Shown piece by piece: positions 23,113 to 31,924 of a stretch of DNA of 36,663 nucleotides. The notes under the pieces were generated by a model. It did no database searches. It was not told where the DNA came from and worked only from the letters and a program-made list of their open reading frames with translations. Source of the stretch: Gammaproteobacteria bacterium (lineage in GTDB: Bacteria; Pseudomonadota; Gammaproteobacteria; Beggiatoales; Beggiatoaceae); contig QNES01000022.1 of the NCBI GenBank assembly GCA_003645255.1, positions 1-36,663 on the forward strand. The letters run 5' to 3'. Position 1 is the stretch's first letter. The number at the start of each line of letters is the position of its first letter. The translations under genes were made by a program, and so were the position numbers.

Positions 23113-24585
23113 ATGAAGGAGAAAAAAATCCCGAAAAAAAAATCTCCTTTTACAGGCGAAAAAAAAGAAATACCCCGTGCTCGTTTTGACGGGGGAACCA
23201 TTGTGCTTGATAATGTGGAGCAGAGTATTGACACACCGCATCCCTTTCGTTGGCTTCAGGGGAAATGGCGTTGCCGTGCAGTTGATTATCGGCTGATACG
23301 CCCTTGGCTTGATGAGCAAAATATTCGTAATCAAGTTCCACGTTGGCAAACATTATCTCTCCGTCTCCAGGGTAATTGGGAGCCGCACATTTATCAAACT
23401 GAGGCTTTGAATGCTTGGATAACAGCTAATTGCTGGGGTAGTGTCGTATTACCAACTGGGGCTGGTAAAACCGTTTTGGCATTACACGCCATTGTGCAAA
23501 CACAAGTTAGTACCTTGGTTGTCGTGCCAACAATTGATTTGCTTCATCAGTGGTATGCTCGTTTAGAAAATGCTTTCAACACGACTGTTGGCGCATGGTA
23601 TAGTTTAGAAAAACAAGCTTTACCCATTACCGTTACGACTTATCCCAGTGCCTGGGCAAATGCTGAGGCATTGGGTAATTTATTTAAGTTAGTGATTTTT
23701 GACGAAATTCATCATTTACCTGCCCCTTCGTGGCATGAAATCGCGCTGATGTGCGCCGCACCTTTCCGCCTGGGTTTAACGGCTACCTATCCTACTCAAG
23801 ACAATTTTCGCTCCCCTTATGCTAAACCGAAGGCTTCCACTAATGCTCAAGTCCAATTATTTGATAAGCTTGATCCTTATGATCAAGTCGGCTTATTAAA
23901 TGAACTAGTGGGTTCGGTGGTTTACCGCAAACATATTGATGATTTAACAGGGGAACAATTAGCGGAATATCGTACTCAACGCATTCGAGTCGATTTGTAT
24001 GAAGATGAAAAAAGGGATTATTATACTGCTTATGAGACTTATATGGGTTATGTGCGTGATAGCCGTTTGCGGGAAAGTCATGGTTCTATGTGGTGGCATG
24101 AATTAACGCGCCGTAGTGCTTTTCAAGCTGAGGCGCGTCGCGCAAAAGTGGCAGAATTGAAATGGAAAGAGATTATTTATCAGGCTCAAGGTAAACTTGA
24201 TATACTTGATCAGCTTTTGAGTGAGCATCATCATCAAGCGATGCTAATTTTTACGGCGCATAATCGTTTTGCTTATCGCATTGCCCGGCAGCACCTTATT
24301 CCGGTGATTACCCATCAAACTAAGGCGGCTGAACGTAAAGCTATTTTGGATAATTTTCGAGCGGGTATTTATCGGGTAATTGTAACAACAAAGGTATTAA
24401 ATGAAGGAATTGATGTACCGATAGCAAAAGTGGCAGTGATTTTGGGGGGGAGTGCGAGTGATCGTGAATATGTGCAACGTTTAGGGCGCGTCTTACGCAA
24501 ACAGGGCAATGTCGAAGCCATTTTGTATGAAGTGATTGTTCGTAATACGGCAGATGAGCGAATTGCGGAGCGACGACGAATTTAG
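23113..24585 (+). CDS. XPB/RAD25-like superfamily II DNA helicase
   Basis: The product is 490 aa. Walker A LPTGAGKT is at 113-120, motif Ia VVVPTIDLLHQW follows, the DEIH box is at 197-200 and motif III GLTAT at 221-225. In the second RecA domain VTTKVLNEGIDVP and REYVQRLGRVLRK are motifs V and VI. The N-terminal 90 residues with the DYRLIRPWL and RLQGNWEPHIYQTEAL segments fit the archaeal/bacterial XPB type. The insert between domains (MWWHELTRRSAFQAEARRAK) is basic. Likely activity is ATP-driven DNA unwinding in repair. The nuclease partner (DUF790/Bax1 type) often found beside such helicases is not adjacent. The first 20 residues are very Lys-rich. Confidence 0.88.
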   Translation: MKEKKIPKKKSPFTGEKKEIPRARFDGGTIVLDNVEQSIDTPHPFRWLQGKWRCRAVDYRLIRPWLDEQNIRNQVPRWQTLSLRLQGNWEPHIYQTEALNAWITANCWGSVVLPTGAGKTVLALHAIVQTQVSTLVVVPTIDLLHQWYARLENAFNTTVGAWYSLEKQALPITVTTYPSAWANAEALGNLFKLVIFDEIHHLPAPSWHEIALMCAAPFRLGLTATYPTQDNFRSPYAKPKASTNAQVQLFDKLDPYDQVGLLNELVGSVVYRKHIDDLTGEQLAEYRTQRIRVDLYEDEKRDYYTAYETYMGYVRDSRLRESHGSMWWHELTRRSAFQAEARRAKVAELKWKEIIYQAQGKLDILDQLLSEHHHQAMLIFTAHNRFAYRIARQHLIPVITHQTKAAERKAILDNFRAGIYRVIVTTKVLNEGIDVPIAKVAVILGGSASDREYVQRLGRVLRKQGNVEAILYEVIVRNTADERIAERRRI

Positions 24586-24624
24586 GATGGTTTTAGAAAT
24601 ACGGTACCTTGATCCAAAAAACTG

Positions 24625-24658
24625 AAGAAATCCGATTTTTGAAAAAATCGGATTTCTT
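24625..24658. terminator. Bidirectional intrinsic terminator
   Basis: AAGAAATCCGATTTTT (24625-24640) and AAAAATCGGATTTCTT (24643-24658) form a perfect 16-bp stem with a 2-nt loop between the convergent helicase and DUF4426 genes. A half-copy (AAAAAATCGGATTTTT) occurs near 28583. Confidence 0.7.
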
Positions 24659-24667
24659 ATATTGAGT

Positions 24668-25117
24668 TTAATCCACAAAAAACTGCTGCTCGAATTTGAC
24701 TTCGTGTTCTTTACCTTTACTTTCAGGATCGACTGTCACGGTGAAAGTCAACTTTTCTTCATTGCTAATAGCAAAGGTACCAATATAATAAATAGCACCG
24801 CCATCTTCAATTAGCCGCATATCAAGTGTCTTTAACTGCTTGTTAAGATTAACAGCTTGGGCTATCACTTTCGCTTTCACAGGTTGACTCTGTGTGAGCT
24901 TCTCACCTTTCTTCACGGAAATATTCAACATGGCACGATTTTTACTCCGCGTAATCTTGTATCTTTTTAACACATCCGCGCTGAGAATGGTGGTATTGAG
25001 GGCATTGTAATGGATGAAGTAGCCATCTTCGATTTTCACATCTTCCGCCATGACGTAAGATGTCAAAGCCAACAACAAAACGGCTAGGCTTGAATGCCAG
25101 AGTTTTTTAAATAACAT
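24668..25117 (-). CDS. DUF4426 family periplasmic protein
   Basis: The product is 149 aa with a signal peptide (KKLWHSSLAVLLLALTSYVMAE, cleaved after about residue 24). The mature domain has the family pattern GYFIHYNALNTTILSADVLKRYKI then SKNRAMLNISV, and ends in a beta-rich VTVDPESKGKEHEVKFEQQF. DUF4426 proteins are mostly gammaproteobacterial; I know of no assigned function. AGGAG sits seven nt before the ATG. It may be cotranscribed with the upstream gene at 25192-26091 on the same strand. Confidence 0.8.
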   Translation of the reverse strand: MLFKKLWHSSLAVLLLALTSYVMAEDVKIEDGYFIHYNALNTTILSADVLKRYKITRSKNRAMLNISVKKGEKLTQSQPVKAKVIAQAVNLNKQLKTLDMRLIEDGGAIYYIGTFAISNEEKLTFTVTVDPESKGKEHEVKFEQQFFVD

Positions 25118-25191
25118 GAATTCTCCTATTTATTAGTTTTGGGGTAAATACGAAGGGTAACCACAAGGCAAGCCCCGTAGCTTCTACTTAT

Positions 25192-26091
25192 CTAGTTTGA
25201 GTTTATCGTTGTCATTTTCAACCCCAAACTTTTTGGAAATGTATAAATGGGTGTATTTATTGTCAAAGGTGGATTAGGTTTTAAATGTATTGTCAGTCTA
25301 TCAGGCGTTTGAATAAATTGTTGTAAACTGGTAAGCACACTGGCATCCAATGTGATTTTTGCCTGACTCATCGAATTTTTTAGCTGGTTGATTAAAGAAT
25401 ATTTTAAACGATTGACTGTCATTTTATTACGTCGTGCTAAATGTGTGAATATTCGATTGATGAAGCCTTTATTAGTATAACTCAGCGTCAATTCAGCTAA
25501 CTGTATTTGCGAGGCTGTTTTAATTGATAACGAAGCTGGGGTTGGTACATTATTTAAATCTGCTGATAGGGTTAATTCGCCCCAGGCTTGTGCATTTATT
25601 TTTCCCCACAAAGACATTTTATGTTTATCGGGTTTAGCTTCAATATGTATATCGGCATTGATACGAGCATAACCCAATTCACGTAACTCTTTAAGTGTGA
25701 AATAATAGGGAGCATATCCAAAGGCTGATACCAATACCGGGGTAGGTGCTGCTGTATCGCTAATAGGTATGGGAATCTGTATACCTTGTATAGCCATTGA
25801 AATGTGTTGGGGTAATTTATTTGGGTTATAAAATTGGTACGCTTTATAAAGTGTTATAGTATTTATCAGTATAGGATCAGAATTAGGTATCGTTAAGCGT
25901 AAATGACGAATATAAACCGAGCCAAGTAGTGAGGTGCTCACTTCTGAATATTCTATTGGAACAAGTTCTGCTACAGATTGTATTGATGTATCTAATTCAA
26001 TATGCAATTGATGATCGATATAAGCTTTAGCCCCGCCAAAACAGGCGGCTAAAATCATTAAGATTATGAAAAAAAAGTTTTTCATTTGCAT
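25192..26091 (-). CDS. Exported hypothetical protein
   Basis: The product is 299 aa. The N-terminus (NFFFIILMILAACFGGAKAY) is an uncleaved anchor or signal peptide. The rest is beta-rich with alternating hydrophobic strands such as SLLGSVYIRHLRLTIPNSDP and ARINADIHIEAKPDKHKMSL. This pattern resembles large periplasmic families of the DUF945 or AsmA-like kind, where a V-x-x-S-x-x-G-x-V pattern is common, but I cannot place it in one. Start choice is between Met1 and Met3. It runs in the same direction as the DUF4426 gene 74 nt downstream. No function is proposed. Confidence 0.65.
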   Translation of the reverse strand: MQMKNFFFIILMILAACFGGAKAYIDHQLHIELDTSIQSVAELVPIEYSEVSTSLLGSVYIRHLRLTIPNSDPILINTITLYKAYQFYNPNKLPQHISMAIQGIQIPIPISDTAAPTPVLVSAFGYAPYYFTLKELRELGYARINADIHIEAKPDKHKMSLWGKINAQAWGELTLSADLNNVPTPASLSIKTASQIQLAELTLSYTNKGFINRIFTHLARRNKMTVNRLKYSLINQLKNSMSQAKITLDASVLTSLQQFIQTPDRLTIHLKPNPPLTINTPIYTFPKSLGLKMTTINSN

Positions 26092-26185
26092 TTTTGGAAT
26101 GGGTAATTTGAAAGCAATAAATATTATTTCTTTTTAAAATGTAACTATACTCAGCACTCATCGTTATACATAAGTCAAAACGTAG

Positions 26186-26213
26186 GGTGGGCAAAGCTTT
26201 TTTCTTGCCCACC
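26186..26213. repeat. Hairpin repeat GGTGGGCAA / TTGCCCACC
   Basis: GGTGGGCAA (26186-26194) and TTGCCCACC (26205-26213) form a 9-bp GC-rich stem between the deaminase and the exported-protein gene. A GATAACTGATAACTG run follows at 26222-26246. It may act as a terminator for the deaminase transcript. Confidence 0.55.
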
Positions 26214-26246
26214 ATCTAAAGCTGATAACTGATAACTGTTCACTGA

Positions 26247-27563
26247 TCACTTAGAAAGTATTTTTTCGCGCCATGAATACGTTTTAGATTTGATTTCATG
26301 TACATCTAGTGATGTCAAAGTACGCGATTTCATTAAATGTTTACCGGCTACCCAAACATCAGTAACTTTATCGCGCCCGACTGCATAAGCCAGTTGAGAT
26401 AACGGGTTATAAATGGGTTGCGTTTCAATATCAAGCATATTAATCGCAACCACATCTGCTGATTTGCCTGCTACCAGTGAGCCCGTTAAATTGTCTATAC
26501 CTAAAGCCTTCGCGCCATTTATAGTCGCCATGCTCAGTGCCGTTGCGGCTGGTACACAGCTAGCATCTTTATTCACAGCTTTAGCTAATAATGCTGCTGT
26601 CCGCATTTCCCCCAACATATCTAGATCATCATTACTAGCAGCACCGTCTGTACCTAATGCGACATTCACGCCCGCTTTTAATAACTTACCCACTGGACAT
26701 AATCCACTCGCCAGTTTGAGATTTGACTCTGGACAGTGAACCACATTAACACCGAGACTCGCTAATAGATTAATTTCTTCATTTTTTAATTGTGTCGCAT
26801 GGACAGCCATTAGGCGTGGTGATAATAAGCCCAATTTGTCTAAGCGTGTTAAAGGGCGTTCACCATGCTTTTCAACCGCCTCTTCAATTTCGCTGGCGGT
26901 TTCATGAAGATGGATATGAACAGGTAAATCAAATTCTTCCGCCATTGCTTGAGCCGATGTGAGTGAAGTATCTGACACCGAATAAGGTGCGTGGGGAGCC
27001 AAAGCGGTTTTAATGAGCGGATGATCATGATAAGCGTCATGCACTTCCCGACCTTTTTTCAGGTATTCATCAGCATCTTGAGCATAAGCTGTGGGAAATT
27101 CAAGGAGAATCAATCCAAGCGTAGCCCGTATGCCGCTTTCTTCAACAACTTTAGCCACCACTTCAGGAAAAAAGTACATGTCATTGAAACAAGTGACACC
27201 GCCACGTAGCATTTCAGCAATAGCCAATCGAGTACCATCTGCGACAAATGTTTTACTAACATGCGCTTTTTCCGCTGGCCAAATTTTGTCATTTAACCAT
27301 TTTTCCAAGTGTAAATCATCGGCAAAGCCACGAAATAAAGTCATCGCTGCATGGCTATGGGTATTAATCAGACCTGGTATTAATAGATGTGTTGTCAAAC
27401 GATGAGTAATACGTGCTGAAAAATGCCGAACCGCTTCACTGCGAGGCAATACAGCGACAATTTTTCCATCTTGTATGCCAATAGCATGTTGTTCATAAAC
27501 TACGTTTTCGGGTTCGACGGGAATAATCCAACCCGCATAAATGAGAATGTCAAGATGTTGCAT
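26247..27563 (-). CDS. mtaD: Amidohydrolase, 5-methylthioadenosine/S-adenosylhomocysteine deaminase type
   Basis: The product is 438 aa of the TRZ/ATZ subfamily. Metal ligands are visible: NTHSH at 67-71 (His69, His71), VHIHLHET with a further His, the VVHCPESNLKLASG segment, and LGTDGAASND with the catalytic Asp. The substrate loop LHLEKWLNDKIWPAE is typical of MTA/SAH deaminases, which turn MTA into methylthioinosine in proteobacterial purine and methionine salvage. A guanine- or other aminohydrolase role is possible but less likely. It begins 15 nt after the lipB stop and is probably in one operon with it, though functionally unrelated. Confidence 0.85.
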   Translation of the reverse strand: MQHLDILIYAGWIIPVEPENVVYEQHAIGIQDGKIVAVLPRSEAVRHFSARITHRLTTHLLIPGLINTHSHAAMTLFRGFADDLHLEKWLNDKIWPAEKAHVSKTFVADGTRLAIAEMLRGGVTCFNDMYFFPEVVAKVVEESGIRATLGLILLEFPTAYAQDADEYLKKGREVHDAYHDHPLIKTALAPHAPYSVSDTSLTSAQAMAEEFDLPVHIHLHETASEIEEAVEKHGERPLTRLDKLGLLSPRLMAVHATQLKNEEINLLASLGVNVVHCPESNLKLASGLCPVGKLLKAGVNVALGTDGAASNDDLDMLGEMRTAALLAKAVNKDASCVPAATALSMATINGAKALGIDNLTGSLVAGKSADVVAINMLDIETQPIYNPLSQLAYAVGRDKVTDVWVAGKHLMKSRTLTSLDVHEIKSKTYSWREKILSK

Positions 27564-27578
27564 GATGGAATATAATAT

Positions 27579-28250
27579 CTATTTGATAATATGATTAGGA
27601 ACAGTAGGGGCAATCCCTTGTGGTTGCCCTTGTTCGAGATAAAGGGTATCTAATAAATAGCGCAAAAATTGTGTAGAAACTTGAGTAAAATTATCGGTCA
27701 CCCCTAAATCACGTAATTGTGTCACTTCTAAGCCGGTATAACCACATGGATTAATCCCGGCAAAAGGGCTTAAATCCATGTTAACATTTAAACTTAAACC
27801 ATGATAGCAACAACCGTGCCGTATTCTTAAACCTAAAGAGGCTATTTTGCGCCCCTCGACATAGACACCTGGGGCTTTTTTATGGCGTTCACCCTTAATT
27901 TTAAGACTCATGAGATAATCAATAATAGCTTGTTCTAAAGCTTGTACTAATTTTTTTGCGCCCCACTGGCGCCGCTTGATATTTATTAAGATATAAACAA
28001 TTAATTGACCAGGACCATGATAAGTGACTTGTCCACCCCGATCAATAGGGTAAACTGGTATATCGCCGGTATTGAGTAAATGCTCACGCTTGCCCGCTTG
28101 CCCTAATGTATATACGGACGAGTGTTGAAGCACCCACAGTTCATCAAGGGTATCTACATGCCTGGTATTGGTAAATTGCCGCATAGCTTGATAAGTCGGT
28201 TGATAGGGAACAAGTCCAAGGTGACGAATAAGAACCGGAATAAGGGGCAT
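27579..28250 (-). CDS. lipB: Octanoyltransferase (lipoate biosynthesis)
   Basis: The product is 223 aa, close to the usual length. LipB moves octanoyl from ACP to the lipoyl domains of pyruvate and 2-oxoglutarate dehydrogenases. Conserved blocks are DELWVLQHSSVYTLGQAG, DRGGQVTYHGPGQLIVY, GRKIASLGLRIRHGCCYHG (with the catalytic Lys in RKIASLG) and INPCGYTGL (with the catalytic Cys). The usual lipA neighbour is not in this window. It is the first gene of a pair with the deaminase. Confidence 0.95.
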   Translation of the reverse strand: MPLIPVLIRHLGLVPYQPTYQAMRQFTNTRHVDTLDELWVLQHSSVYTLGQAGKREHLLNTGDIPVYPIDRGGQVTYHGPGQLIVYILINIKRRQWGAKKLVQALEQAIIDYLMSLKIKGERHKKAPGVYVEGRKIASLGLRIRHGCCYHGLSLNVNMDLSPFAGINPCGYTGLEVTQLRDLGVTDNFTQVSTQFLRYLLDTLYLEQGQPQGIAPTVPNHIIK

Positions 28251-28290
28251 AATTAGCGTGAGTTTTTATATCAAAATTTAATTTTTAAGT

Positions 28291-28313
28291 TACCACAGGT
28301 GGAACCTGTGGTA
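28291..28313. repeat. Short perfect palindrome TACCACAGGT
   Basis: TACCACAGGT (28291-28300) and ACCTGTGGTA (28304-28313) surround a GGA loop in the intergenic gap upstream of lipB. A regulatory dyad or repeat is possible; there is no T-run. Confidence 0.5.
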
Positions 28314-28330
28314 GTGGTTAGTCAATTCAA

Positions 28331-28609
28331 ATGAAAACCTACAAACCGAAATACAGACGGCACCCAACTTATTATAAAACAATCTGCCCAGATTGTGATC
28401 TCATCTTGACTGTAAGGTGGGCATATTTTGGCGCACTGCCGACACGTATTCATCGTACTCGACAAAATGTTTGCCTTTTTTGTCAGGATACCGTTATTCA
28501 AACGGTGAAAATTAATCAATCAGAATATATGTGGGTATGCAAAAGTATTTTAACATTTTTAACCCGTTCAAGAAATTTTTTGAAAAAATCGGATTTTTAC
28601 CAAAAATAA
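28331..28609 (+). CDS. Small zinc-ribbon-like protein
   Basis: The product is 92 aa. Two CxxC pairs, CPDC near residue 19 and CLFC near residue 48, are spaced as in a zinc ribbon. The region is basic (KTYKPKYRRHPTYYK, TRIHRTRQN), so nucleic acid binding is possible. No ribosome site is visible, and the C-terminal part (LTRSRNFLKKSDFYQK) runs into a copy of the AAAAAATCGGATTTTT repeat, so the real end may have been replaced. An antisense open frame covers the same stretch but has no motif. Existence as a gene is uncertain. Confidence 0.45.
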   Translation: MKTYKPKYRRHPTYYKTICPDCDLILTVRWAYFGALPTRIHRTRQNVCLFCQDTVIQTVKINQSEYMWVCKSILTFLTRSRNFLKKSDFYQK

Positions 28610-28681
28610 AGCTTGATTTTAAAATCTTAGCCTATACTTTTCCAGATAAGTAATTTCACTGAAATTTGAAAAAATGTAGGT

Positions 28682-28837
28682 ATAGTTTTTCATATAAATA
28701 AATTCACACACAAGGGCAGTCGCGGTGGTCTGCCCCTACAGTACGTGATATTAAATAGAAACTTGTAGGGGCGAACATTCGTTATCGCCCTTCCTTATAA
28801 ATTTATTTTTCTGAACGTCTATATAATAGAAAACTAT
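28682..28837. mobile_element. MITE-like interspersed repeat, copy 2 (ATAGTTTT ends)
   Basis: ATAGTTTT (28682-28689) and AAAACTAT (28830-28837) are inverted ends of a 156-bp unit. Inside are AAGGGCAGTCGCGGTGGTCT, GCCCCTACA and a GGGGCGAA...TCGCCC hairpin, shared with 18106-18317 and 4772-4838. It has no open frame. With a GATAACTGATAACTGATAC run at 28890-28910 it fills the gene-free stretch 28610-28912. Confidence 0.55.
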
Positions 28838-28912
28838 GAAATATAGTAATCTGTACAATTTTTTTCAAAACGATTAAATGGCTCAACAATACTGATAACT
28901 GATAACTGATAC

Positions 28913-29743
28913 ATGAATACAGAAGATGCTCACTTAGAGCCGACCAGAAGGGGGTTTCTTACCAACTTGGAACCTTCCAGAAGGGGATTTATTACCAACT
29001 ATCCGAACTTTCAGCACTGGAAAAAACTGACGAGTGGAGATGTGTTAGCCCCCAAACCGTTAAACATTTATGTGCATATTCCTTTTTGCGCCCAGCAATG
29101 CTCCTATTGCTATTATCGAACGTTCACAGGCAGCCGGAAATCTGAAATTGATAGGTACGTAGATGCTATTTGCCGGGAAATTGAAATTGCTGCTGAACGT
29201 TTTCATTTAAAAGAAAGACCAGTACTATCCATCTACTTTGGGGGCGGTACACCAACACTTTTGGATGAAAAGAGCTTATCTAAAATTACTGAGACGCTTC
29301 ATAAACATTTGAATATTGACAGCACTAACAAACCTGAATTTACAGTCGAGGGAGAGCCAGTAACACTTATTCAAAAGAAAGCCGACGTTTTGAAAAGGCT
29401 GGGAGTGAACCGTATCAGTCTTGGTGTTCAATCACTATCTGATGATATTATCAAATTGTCCAATCGCCAGGACACCGAAGAAAAAGTTTTACGAGCTATT
29501 GACTTTGCCCAAGGTACCGGCGCAGTTGTTAATATCGATCTCATGAGCGGACTTGCTGGTGAAACACCTGACACCTGGGCCTATAGTGTCAAACGTGCCC
29601 TTGAGACAGGGGTAGAAAGCATCACTGTTTATAAAATGGAACTTTATGCCAACACACAATATTATAAGGATGTTCGCAATAAAACGTTGGACTTACCATC
29701 AGATGAACAAGAGCTTGTAATTCCCATCCCAAAGAAAAACTAG
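28913..29743 (+). pseudogene. HemN-like radical SAM protein, C-terminally truncated
   Basis: The product is 276 aa where HemN/HemW-type enzymes have about 380-460. The radical SAM cluster CAQQCSYC (CxxxCxxC) follows YVHIPF, and GGGTPTLL and RISLGVQSL are the SAM-binding and barrel motifs of the family. The N-terminus holds a tandem LEPTRRGFLTN / LEPSRRGFITN repeat. After YKDVRNKTLDLPSDEQEL the homology stops abruptly and the frame ends in VIPIPKKN. The next bases are in another frame and encode a P-type ATPase. The whole HemN C-terminal domain is missing. The barrel is mostly there, so residual activity cannot be ruled out, but a deletion remnant (or assembly join) is more likely. No ribosome site is seen. 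Confidence 0.7.
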
Positions 29744-30723
29744 CATTTGTAGCTCCAATTAGTATTCTGAATTATCTCAACTTAGCATCCAAGCAAAATA
29801 TTCTTATTAAAGATGGACGTTCTTTGGAATTACTTAGTCAGGTTGATACTATTATTTTTGATAAAACAGGTACCTTGACTGAGGAACAACCTCACATAGG
29901 TGCTATTCATTGTTGTTCTAGCTATAGTGAAAATGATATTTTAACTTATGCGGCAGCGGCTGAATGTAAACAGAATCATCCTTTGGCGCAAGCGATTCTA
30001 CAAGAAGCTGAAAAACGACAGTTAACCCTCCCTTCCATAGATGATAGCGAATATAAAATTGGTTATGGCTTGATTGTTGTCGTGGCTGGGCATACTATCC
30101 ATGTCGGTAGTGAACGTTTTATGGTGACGGTAGGCATGAGCATTCCGATTAGCCTCAAGCAGCAGCAACAACTTTGTCATGAAGAAGGCTATACTTTAGT
30201 CATGGTAGCAATTGATAATCAAGTCAGTGGTGCTATTGAATTGTTGCCAACAGTGCGTCCAGAAGCAAAGGCAATTATCAGCCGTTTGAAACAGCGTAAG
30301 AATATTAAAGCAACCTATATTATTTCCGGTGATCATGAGATACCCACAAGAACATTAGCACGAGATATTGGCGTTGACCATTATTTCGCTGAAACCTTAC
30401 CAGAGAACAAAGCGACTATTATCAAACAATTACAAAAAAAAGGTCATTTTATTTGTTATATCGGAGACGGTATCAATGATTCAATCGCGCTCAAACAATC
30501 TCAAGTATCGATTTCTTTACGGGGTGCTTCTACGATTGCTACTGATACAGCGCAAATTGTCTTGATGGATGGAGGTTTGAAGCATCTAAATGCGTTGTTC
30601 GATTTGGCAAATGATTTCAATGCAAATATGAATACCACGTTTACGGTTATGCTCATCCCAGCCGTTATCAGCGTGGGTGGTGTTTTTTTACTCGGTTTTG
30701 GCATTCCTCAAACGATTGTTTAA
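29743..30723 (+). pseudogene. P1B-type metal ATPase fragment, lacking the N-terminal half
   Basis: From 29743 one frame reads AFVAPISILNYLNLASKQNI, then IIFDKTGTLT with the phosphorylated Asp, QNHPLAQAI (the His-Pro locus of P1B ATPases), GDGINDSIAL, and ends FGIPQTIV. The metal-binding domain, actuator domain and first six membrane helices are absent, and no start codon lies before the homology (TTG 29824 is only an in-frame codon). At the 3' end the stop at 30721 looks like a one-base loss in a T-run: restoring it gives IVLNMLGLIFG, the family's last helix. The original frame then continues with LGNAMIPALKQSI. It is therefore broken at both ends. It is joined to the truncated radical SAM gene. 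Confidence 0.75.
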
Positions 30724-30835
30724 ATATGCTTGGACTCATTTTTGGGCAATGCAATGATACCCGCGTTAAAACAGTCTATAGAAAATAAAACCAATAAGAC
30801 CCGAGACCAAACTTAATCTCTAAAAAGACTCAATT

Positions 30836-31870
30836 ATGAATTTACTCAATCTAGAACTTTCTAAACAACTTCCTCCTGAGGAAGTTATCTTTCAAATGGC
30901 ACTTACAGCTGGGATAATGCAATCTCTTGTGATTACCGCAAAATTAGGTATTGCAGATCTACTTAAAGATGGGCCAAAACACTGTGATGAATTGGCACAA
31001 GCGACTGATACCCACAGTCATTCTCTGTATCGTTTTCTACGGGCATTAGCCAGTGTCGGCGTTTTTGCAGAAACTGAGCCTAAGTGTTTTGAACTGACTC
31101 CGCTGGCTGCCTGTTTACAGGATAAGGAATCGCATTCTATACGACACTTCCTTTTATTCTTGGAAAGAACATATAGTTGTTGGGGAGACGCAATGGAAAC
31201 TTTACGTACTGGAAAAGATGCACATGAACGTATTTACGGCATGTCTATGTTTCAGTATCTCGATCAAAATCAAGATTCCGATTTTTCTAAAATTTATGAC
31301 CGAGGAATGGCAGAAGTTTCACTTATACAAGATTCGGCTATTATTAGTGCTTATGATTTTTCCACTTTAGAAAAGTTAGTGGATGTTGGTGGCGGAACAG
31401 GTAATCTCTTAGCCGCTATTTTGCAAAAATACCCTTCTTTGAAAGGGACACTCTTTGACCGTCCACGAGCAGCTGAAAAGGCCAAAATCTTATTTGAGGA
31501 AAAGGGTTTGACGAATCGTTGTGAAGCTGTAGGGGGAGATTTCTTTAAATCTCAAATACCAAGCAGAGGAGATGCTTATTTGTTCAAGTATGTTCTTCAT
31601 ACTTGGGATGACCAAAATGTAGTAAAAGTGCTTAAAAGCTGTCATCAAGCGATGGCAGGAAAAGGGCGGTTGTTAGTTATTGAGAGGGTGATTACTGAGG
31701 ATACTTTTTGGATGCCTAAGTTCGCCGATTTAAATTTGTTGATGCTACTTTCAGCCGCTGTTCGTACTGAAGAAGAATTTCGTTCTTTATTTGAAGCAGC
31801 GGGATTTGAATTGACTAGGGTTATCCCAGCTGGATCAATTGCAAGTTTACTTGAAGGAAAAATAATATAA
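30836..31870 (+). CDS. SAM-dependent O-methyltransferase (class I, dimerisation-domain type)
   Basis: The product is 344 aa. The N-terminal 100 residues form the helical dimerisation domain (AKLGIADLLKDGPKHCDELA, LYRFLRALASVGVF). The SAM motif VDVGGGTG is at 182-189, the acidic LFDRP follows, and GGDFF precedes the catalytic HTWDD (His255) of small-molecule O-methyltransferases. The C-terminus has the usual RTEEEFRSLFEAAGFELTRV. Typical substrates are phenolic or enolic hydroxyls of secondary metabolites. It faces a polyketide synthase convergently, 54 nt away, and may methylate its product. This is inferred from context. Confidence 0.87.
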   Translation: MNLLNLELSKQLPPEEVIFQMALTAGIMQSLVITAKLGIADLLKDGPKHCDELAQATDTHSHSLYRFLRALASVGVFAETEPKCFELTPLAACLQDKESHSIRHFLLFLERTYSCWGDAMETLRTGKDAHERIYGMSMFQYLDQNQDSDFSKIYDRGMAEVSLIQDSAIISAYDFSTLEKLVDVGGGTGNLLAAILQKYPSLKGTLFDRPRAAEKAKILFEEKGLTNRCEAVGGDFFKSQIPSRGDAYLFKYVLHTWDDQNVVKVLKSCHQAMAGKGRLLVIERVITEDTFWMPKFADLNLLMLLSAAVRTEEEFRSLFEAAGFELTRVIPAGSIASLLEGKII

Positions 31871-31878
31871 ATTTCAGA

Positions 31879-31911
31879 AAACCTGTCAGGTCTTAAATAC
31901 CTGACAGGTTT
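31879..31911. terminator. CCTGTCAGG palindrome as convergent terminator
   Basis: AAACCTGTCAGGT (31879-31891) and ACCTGACAGGTTT (31899-31911) form a perfect 13-bp stem 8 nt after the methyltransferase stop and 13 nt before the polyketide synthase stop. It is of the same family as 19230-19262 and likely terminates both genes. Confidence 0.7.
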
Positions 31912-31924
31912 ATAAAAGTCAGGC

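Noticed and set aside
28322-28519. Open frame antisense to the small zinc-ribbon gene
   Set aside because: The sense strand carries the paired CxxC motifs, while the antisense product has no family pattern.
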